Shown here: positions 6,047 through 8,923 of the stretch, piece by piece
Position numbering within the stretch: the first letter of the stretch is position 1
Layout: each line of letters opens with the position of its first letter
Assembly: GCA_012727965.1 (NCBI GenBank)
Contig: JAAYFZ010000140.1
Coordinates: 1 to 8,923 of the forward strand
Source of the DNA: Clostridiaceae bacterium
GTDB lineage: Bacteria; Bacillota; Clostridia; Saccharofermentanales; UBA5734
DNA: 8,923 nt
Reading direction: 5' to 3'
Translations under genes and position numbers: made by a program
The notes under the pieces: model-generated
What the model saw: only the letters and a program-made list of their open reading frames with translations
What the model was told of the DNA's origin: nothing
The model's database searches: none

Positions 6047-6092
6047 TTTGTACATCTCATAACTGAGGTGTTCGAATATATAGTAAAACTAT
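6047..6092 (+). other. Two stem-loops in the nusG-rplK gap, possible L1 target
   Basis: ACATCTCA (6052-6059) pairs with TGAGGTGT (6064-6071) around the loop TAAC, with one G-U pair; the stem may extend past a T/T mismatch to 6047 and 6076. A second hairpin, ATAGT (6080-6084) with ACTAT (6088-6092), ends two bases before the rplK ribosome binding site. No U tract follows either, so they are not terminators. L1 represses the L11 operon by binding its leader in E. coli; whether this is such a site is inference. Confidence 0.4.
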
Positions 6093-6108
6093 TTGGGAGG
6101 TGGCCATC

Positions 6109-6537
6109 ATGGCAAAGAAAATTACCGGGTATGTTAAATTGCAGATCCCCGCAGGTAAAGCTACGCCAGCGCCGCCGGTAGGACCAGCTCTTGGTCAGCA
6201 TGGTGTCAATATCGCCATGTTTGTAAAAGAGTTTAATGAGAGAACATCGAAAGATGTCGGACTAATAATTCCGGTCATCATCACAGTTTTTGCTGATCGT
6301 TCTTATTCTTTCATTACCAAGACTCCGCCGGTACCGGTACTGCTGAAAAAAGCCTGCAATATTGAGAGTGGCTCAGGCAAGCCAAACAGAGACAAGGTCG
6401 CGAAGATCACTAAGTCTGAAGTTATGAAAATTGCTCAGATCAAGATCGTCGACACCAATGCATCTGATCTGGAAGCTTGTGCCAATATGGTTGCAGGTAC
6501 AGCCCGCAGCATGGGTATAGTCGTAATTGACGACTAA
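6109..6537 (+). CDS. rplK: 50S ribosomal protein L11
   Basis: Part of the GTPase-associated centre of the large subunit, where it binds 23S rRNA with L10 and takes part in factor binding and in the RelA/Rel response to uncharged tRNA. The 142-residue length is standard. The N-terminal domain has KLQIPAGKATPAPPVGPALG (10-29), with the proline-rich hinge and the QHGVNI motif after it. The C-terminal RNA-binding domain ends in the conserved region with ASDLEACANMVAGTARSMG (120-138). ATG 6109 is chosen because GGGAGG at 6095-6100 sits 8 bases upstream; the in-frame GTG at 6100 overlaps that site. It is 79 bases after nusG, the gap holding two stem-loops, and 19 bases before rplA. Confidence 0.97.
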   Translation: MAKKITGYVKLQIPAGKATPAPPVGPALGQHGVNIAMFVKEFNERTSKDVGLIIPVIITVFADRSYSFITKTPPVPVLLKKACNIESGSGKPNRDKVAKITKSEVMKIAQIKIVDTNASDLEACANMVAGTARSMGIVVIDD

Positions 6538-6556
6538 GGCGAAGGAGTGAATTGAG

Positions 6557-7249
6557 ATGAAAAGAGGCAAAAAATATCAGGAAGCTGCCAAACTGATCGA
6601 TCGTTCCGCGGCCTATGAGCCTGCAGAAGCTATCGAGCTGGTTCTTAAGACAGCAACCGCTAAATTTGATGAATCCATTGAGCTGCACATCCGTCTGGGT
6701 GTTGACTCGCGTCATGCAGACCAGCAGGTCCGTGGTGCAGTAGTACTTCCTCATGGAACAGGCAAGAGCAAAAAGGTTTTGGTTTTCGCTAAGGGACCTA
6801 AGGCTGATGAAGCTCTGGCAGCCGGTGCTGATTTTGTCGGCGCAGAGGATATGATCGAGAAGATTACAAAAGAGAATTGGTTTGATTTCGACATAGTCGT
6901 CGCAACTCCTGACATGATGGGTGTTGTTGGTAGACTCGGTAAGGTTCTAGGTCCTAAGGGCCTGATGCCTAACCCTAAGTCAGGTACAGTTACAATGGAT
7001 CTGGCAAAAGCAATTGACGAGATCAAAGCTGGTAAGATCGAGTATCGTCTCGACAAGACCAATATCATTCATTGTCCGATCGGCAAAGCTTCTTTTGGAA
7101 GTGAAAAGATGCAGGACAATTTCAAGACACTGATGAGTGCAGTTATCAAGGCCAAGCCTTCTGCTGCCAAGGGTCAGTATCTGAAGAGTGTAACCATCAC
7201 ATCAACGATGGGCCCAGGCATCAAGATCAACACGACCAGGCTTGTCTAA
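6557..7249 (+). CDS. rplA: 50S ribosomal protein L1
   Basis: Forms the L1 stalk near the tRNA exit site and, in E. coli, represses its own operon by binding the rplK leader. The 230-residue protein has normal length. The L1 signature region IVVATPDMMGVVGRLGKVLG (113-132) and GPKGLMPNPKSGTV (132-145) is intact, as are the N-terminal MKRGKKYQEA start and the C-terminal STMGPGIKINT. GAAGGAG at 6541-6547 lies 9 bases before ATG, and only 19 bases separate it from rplK, so they share a transcript. It is followed by a 178-base gap holding the L10 leader and an attenuator. Confidence 0.97.
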   Translation: MKRGKKYQEAAKLIDRSAAYEPAEAIELVLKTATAKFDESIELHIRLGVDSRHADQQVRGAVVLPHGTGKSKKVLVFAKGPKADEALAAGADFVGAEDMIEKITKENWFDFDIVVATPDMMGVVGRLGKVLGPKGLMPNPKSGTVTMDLAKAIDEIKAGKIEYRLDKTNIIHCPIGKASFGSEKMQDNFKTLMSAVIKAKPSAAKGQYLKSVTITSTMGPGIKINTTRLV

Positions 7250-7256
7250 GTTATTG

Positions 7257-7286
7257 TTGATTTGATTGCCGAAAATTGAAAATAGT
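7257..7286 (+). promoter_or_regulatory. Weak candidate promoter for rplJ-rplL
   Basis: TTGATT (7257-7262, four of six) is followed after 18 bases by AATAGT (7281-7286, four of six). It would start transcripts just upstream of the L10 leader. Both boxes are poor matches in AT-rich sequence, so readthrough from rplA may be the only source. Confidence 0.25.
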
Positions 7287-7293
7287 TCCTGTA

Positions 7294-7345
7294 TGCCAGA
7301 GACAGCAGGTGACTACCCGTAGTCATAAATCCTGCCGAGGTTGCA
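7294..7345 (+). promoter_or_regulatory. Ribosomal protein L10 leader (autoregulatory RNA)
   Basis: The RNA shows the conserved layout of the L10 leader: GCC-AGAGACA (7295-7304), then GCAGG (7305-7309) paired with CCTGC (7331-7335), then CGAGG (7336-7340), the asymmetric internal-loop sequences expected of the protein-binding site. Inside this stem is a perfect hairpin, TGACTA (7310-7315) with TAGTCA (7320-7325) and loop CCCG. In Bacillus subtilis the L10-L12 complex binds such a leader and causes attenuation ahead of rplJ. Position directly before rplJ and the attenuator at 7371-7403 support the same role here. Confidence 0.85.
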
Positions 7346-7370
7346 GTTAGTGCTTCAAAAAAGCATCAAC

Positions 7371-7403
7371 ATGCCCCTCCGCCTCTGGCGAGAGGGGTAT
7401 TTT
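7371..7403 (+). terminator. Intrinsic attenuator in the rplJ leader
   Basis: CCCCTC (7374-7379) and CGCC (7380-7383) pair with GGCG (7387-7390) and GAGGGG (7392-7397), with loop TCT and one bulged A. The outer ATG/TAT bases extend the stem to 7371 and 7400, and TATTTT follows. It lies between the L10 leader and rplJ, as expected for a regulated terminator. CGAGGTTG (7336-7343) could pair with CAAC (7367-7370) and CCTC (7376-7379) as a competing antiterminator that L10 binding would block; that part is inference. Confidence 0.8.
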
Positions 7404-7427
7404 AATACTGAACAAGGAGGTGCTGAC

Positions 7428-7973
7428 ATGCCCAGCAAAAAAGTACTGGAAACAAAGAAGCAGATAGTCGCTGATCTGGTGAACGAGTTCAAGGGAGCAC
7501 AGGCAATGGTTTTCACCGATTACCGTGGTCTGACTGTTGAACAGGACACACAGCTTCGTTCTGCTTTGCGTAAAGCAGGTGTAACCTACAAGGTTATCAA
7601 GAACTCACTTTCCGGCCGTGCTCTTATAGACGCAGGCTACGAAGGTCTTGAAGATGTTGTGAAAGGTCCTACAGCCATAGCCTACAGCAAGGACGATGTT
7701 ATTTCTCCTGCCAAGGTTATCAAGGAATACGCCAAGAAGTTCGACAAACTGGAAATCAAGGGCGGTACTATGGATGGTGCTAAAATCGAGATTTCTGATA
7801 TCGATCGTCTGGCTGCGATCCCGCCTGTTGAAGTTCTGTATGGACAAATCGTCTGTGGACTGATTTCTCCAATCGCAGGATTAGCAATGCTGCTTAACGC
7901 AGTTAAGGAAAAAGCTGAAGCAGCAGGTGTAGAAACAGCTGCAGAAGTTGTTGCTGTTAAATCGGAAGAATAA
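7428..7973 (+). CDS. rplJ: 50S ribosomal protein L10
   Basis: Base of the ribosomal stalk: it binds 23S rRNA near L11 and carries dimers of L7/L12 on its C-terminal helix. The 181-residue product has the conserved N-terminal region with FTDYRGLT (29-36) and TYKVIKNSL (53-61), and ends with a charged, alanine-rich helix with AVKEKAEAAG. ATG 7428 is chosen because AAGGAGG at 7414-7420 lies 7 bases upstream. Longer in-frame starts from 7341 would place the leader and attenuator inside the protein and add non-conserved residues. It is followed by rplL after 31 bases. Expression is probably set by the L10 leader and attenuator immediately upstream. Confidence 0.96.
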   Translation: MPSKKVLETKKQIVADLVNEFKGAQAMVFTDYRGLTVEQDTQLRSALRKAGVTYKVIKNSLSGRALIDAGYEGLEDVVKGPTAIAYSKDDVISPAKVIKEYAKKFDKLEIKGGTMDGAKIEISDIDRLAAIPPVEVLYGQIVCGLISPIAGLAMLLNAVKEKAEAAGVETAAEVVAVKSEE

Positions 7974-8004
7974 TTAAGAAAACCAATAAGGAGGAAATTT
8001 TAAA

Positions 8005-8382
8005 ATGGCTAGTGAGAAAGTAACAAAGTTTATTGAAGAAGTAAAAGCTCTTACAGTTATAGAACTGGCTGAGCTGGTTAAGGCTCTTGAGGAAGAATTC
8101 GGTGTATCAGCCGCTGCTATGGCAGTTGCTGCCCCTGCAGCTGCTGCTGAAGGCCCTGCTGCTGAAGAGAAATCAGAGTTTGATGTTATTCTGAAGGGCC
8201 CTGGCGCTTCTAAGATCAACGTTATCAAGGCTGTACGTGAGCTGACAGGTCTTGGTCTGAAGGAAGCTAAGGAAATGGTAGACAATGCTCCTTCAACCAT
8301 CAAAGAAGGCATCGGCAAGGAAGACGCTGAAGCTGCTGTAGCTAAGCTGAAAGAAGCCGGCGCTGAAGTAGAACTTAAGTAA
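8005..8382 (+). CDS. rplL: 50S ribosomal protein L7/L12
   Basis: Multicopy stalk protein that recruits translation GTPases. The 125-residue acidic protein has the three usual parts: an N-terminal dimerisation and L10-binding domain (about 1-33, with LTVIELAELVKALEEEFGV), an alanine-rich flexible hinge (about 35-55), and the C-terminal factor-binding domain (about 57-125, with KINVIKAVRELTGLGLKEAK at 70-89). The strong site AAGGAGG at 7988-7994 lies 10 bases before ATG, fitting the excess of L7/L12 over other ribosomal proteins. rpoB, the most common downstream neighbour, is missing; a 253-base spacer with a long hairpin and then tRNA genes follow. Confidence 0.97.
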   Translation: MASEKVTKFIEEVKALTVIELAELVKALEEEFGVSAAAMAVAAPAAAAEGPAAEEKSEFDVILKGPGASKINVIKAVRELTGLGLKEAKEMVDNAPSTIKEGIGKEDAEAAVAKLKEAGAEVELK

Positions 8383-8415
8383 GAGTTCTTAACTCCAGCA
8401 AATAATGCTTTAAAT

Positions 8416-8490
8416 GCTCGACTGGATCGACTGATTCCAAGGACTTCCGGGTCCTCGGATCAGTGCGGTTGGTCGAGCTTTCAGCGTTTG
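8416..8490 (+). terminator. Long stem-loop after rplL, probable terminator
   Basis: GCTCGAC (8416-8422) pairs with GTCGAGC (8472-8478), ACTGAT (8430-8435) with ATCAGT (8459-8464), and AGGAC (8440-8444) with GTCCT (8451-8455) around TTCCGG. The segments are joined by weakly paired internal loops. The tail TTTCAGCGTTT is interrupted, so termination may be partial or Rho-assisted. It is the only terminator-like element between rplL and the tRNA promoter. Confidence 0.5.
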
Positions 8491-8511
8491 TTAAATGGCG
8501 ATATCAGGACT

Positions 8512-8532
8512 GGTCAACCAGCAATTTTGACC
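8512..8532 (+). other. Short inverted repeat between rplL and the tRNA promoter
   Basis: GGTCAA (8512-8517) and TTGACC (8527-8532) are perfect inverted copies nine bases apart, without a U tract. It lies upstream of the A-rich tract of the tRNA promoter; a regulator site or chance are both possible. The rest of 8491-8540 shows nothing recognisable. Confidence 0.25.
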
Positions 8533-8540
8533 CGAAAATC

Positions 8541-8595
8541 ATTTAAAAAAAACAGCAAATTTACTGTTGACAAAATCAAGGTCTCTTGATAAACT
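8541..8595 (+). promoter_or_regulatory. Strong promoter of the tRNA operon
   Basis: A perfect TTGACA (8567-8572) is followed after 17 bases by TAAACT (8590-8595, four of six), with TG at 8587-8588 forming an extended -10. An A-rich tract at 8541-8563 lies immediately upstream, like an UP element of stable-RNA promoters. The start is expected near 8602, about 34 bases before the first tRNA. Confidence 0.7.
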
Positions 8596-8600
8596 CATTA

Positions 8601-8632
8601 AGCACCTCAGGAGCATGCGGTGCAGCACCTCA
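8601..8632 (+). repeat. Direct repeat AGCACCTCA in the tRNA operon leader
   Basis: AGCACCTCA occurs at 8601-8609 and 8624-8632. GGTGC (8619-8623) between them can pair with either GCACC. The segment lies between the predicted transcription start and the first tRNA, so it may form the 5' leader removed by RNase P. Confidence 0.45.
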
Positions 8633-8635
8633 CAT

Positions 8636-8712
8636 GGCGGCGTAGCTCAGTTGGCCAGAGCATTCGGTTCATACCCGAAGTGTCGTTGGTTCAAATCCGA
8701 CCGCCGCTACCA
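8636..8712 (+). tRNA. tRNA-Met(CAT), elongator type
   Basis: A complete 77-base cloverleaf. The acceptor GGCGGCG (8636-8642) pairs with CGCCGCT (8702-8708) through a terminal G-U pair, followed by A73 and an encoded CCA. The anticodon stem TTCGG/CCGAA closes loop TTCATAC with anticodon CAT at 8670-8672. The stem lacks the three G-C pairs of initiator tRNA and there is no 1-72 mismatch, so it is not tRNA-fMet. A lysidine-modified tRNA-Ile2 also has CAT, but the overall sequence resembles elongator Met. Confidence 0.93.
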
Positions 8713-8715
8713 CAT

Positions 8716-8790
8716 GGCCCGTTGGTCAAGCGGTTAAGACATCGCCCTTTCACGGCGAAAACAGGGGTTCGATTCCCCTACGGGTCACCA
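8716..8790 (+). tRNA. tRNA-Glu(TTC)
   Basis: A complete 75-base cloverleaf, three bases after the Met gene. The acceptor GGCCCGT (8716-8722) pairs with ACGGGTC (8780-8786) with one G-U pair, and CCA is encoded. The anticodon stem TCGCC/GGCGA closes loop CTTTCAC with anticodon TTC at 8749-8751. The T arm AGGGG/CCCCT closes TTCGATT. Confidence 0.95.
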
Positions 8791-8794
8791 AGTC

Positions 8795-8870
8795 GGGTGC
8801 TTAGCTCAGCTGGGAGAGCACATGCTTCACACGCATGGGGTCGTAGGTTCAAGTCCTATAGTACCCACCA
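8795..8870 (+). tRNA. tRNA-Val(CAC)
   Basis: A complete 76-base cloverleaf, four bases after the Glu gene. The acceptor GGGTGCT (8795-8801) pairs with AGTACCC (8860-8866) with one G-U pair; discriminator A and encoded CCA follow. The anticodon stem CATGC/GCATG closes loop TTCACAC with anticodon CAC at 8828-8830, which reads GUG only. A35 and A73 agree with valine identity. Confidence 0.94.
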
Positions 8871-8873
8871 TGT

Positions 8874-8923
8874 GCGGGATTAACTCAGTGGTAGAGTGTC
8901 ACCTTGCCAAGGTGAAAGTCGCG
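8874..8923 (+). tRNA. tRNA-Gly(GCC), truncated by the window end
   Basis: The first 50 bases of a tRNA, three bases after the Val gene. The 5' acceptor strand GCGGGAT, D arm ACTC/GAGT and anticodon stem TCACC/GGTGA with loop TTGCCAA are visible, giving anticodon GCC at 8906-8908. The T arm and 3' acceptor strand lie beyond the window. Confidence 0.9.

Noticed and set aside
6100..6108. GTG at 6100 as the rplK start
   Set aside because: It overlaps the GGGAGG site, and L11 proteins begin with the MAKK-type start at 6109.
7341..7427. N-terminal extension of rplJ from a TTG at 7341
   Set aside because: This region is explained by the L10 leader and attenuator RNA; the extra 29 residues have no L10 similarity and ATG 7428 has a strong ribosome binding site.
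7974..8318. 114-codon minus-strand frame opposite rplL
   Set aside because: The low-complexity alanine/serine-rich translation reflects the complement of the L7/L12 hinge; no independent support.
8636..8712. Initiator tRNA-fMet
   Set aside because: The anticodon stem lacks the three consecutive G-C pairs and the 1-72 position is a G-U pair instead of the initiator mismatch.
8620..8883. An 87-codon open frame through the tRNA cluster
   Set aside because: It runs across four structurally convincing tRNA genes and has no family resemblance; the frame is open by chance in GC-rich RNA sequence.
1..8923. CRISPR array, insertion sequence, prophage or defence system
   Set aside because: No regularly spaced repeats, transposase, integrase or defence-type protein was seen; all genes are housekeeping or biosynthetic.

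Overview
The window looks like a chromosomal segment of a member of the Bacillota, most likely a mid-GC member of the Clostridia. This rests on the order rpmG-secE-nusG-rplK-rplA-rplJ-rplL, strong AGGAGG-type ribosome binding sites, near-consensus TTGACA promoters, a four-cysteine L33, an L10 leader with an intrinsic attenuator, and tRNA genes that encode their CCA ends. The genus cannot be read from the sequence. Every gene lies on the + strand.

Region 1 (1-4831) is the distal part of a histidine biosynthesis operon: the end of hisC, then hisB, purC, hisH, hisA, a single gene encoding HisF fused to HisI, and a free-standing hisE. From hisH onward the genes overlap or nearly touch, up to the stop of hisF-hisI. 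A 132-base gap then precedes hisE and carries promoter-like sequence. In pathway order HisE and HisI act early, HisA next, HisHF then splits PRFAR into IGP and AICAR, and HisB and HisC act on IGP and imidazole-acetol phosphate. PurC makes SAICAR, the purine intermediate just before AICAR, so the operon joins two routes that converge on AICAR.

Region 2 (about 4832-8480) is a translation and secretion block: rpmG (L33), secE, nusG, rplK (L11), rplA (L1), rplJ (L10) and rplL (L7/L12). It starts at a very good promoter that is physically nested inside the apparent terminator of the histidine operon. The rplA-rplJ gap holds an L10-type autoregulatory leader and an intrinsic attenuator. A hairpin precedes rplK, and a 63-base hairpin follows rplL. 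rpoB, the usual downstream neighbour of rplL, is absent.

Region 3 (about 8540-8923) is a stable-RNA operon with its own promoter (A-rich upstream tract, TTGACA, extended -10). It contains tightly packed tRNA-Met(CAT), tRNA-Glu(TTC), tRNA-Val(CAC) and a tRNA-Gly(GCC) cut by the window end.

I found no mobile element, CRISPR array, toxin-antitoxin or defence system, and no wholly undescribed system. The points most worth a second look are the HisF-HisI fusion with its detached hisE, purC inside the his operon, the nested promoter/terminator at 4835-4897, and the separation of rplL from rpoB. All motif and structure calls were made by eye; no alignment, folding or database search was run.
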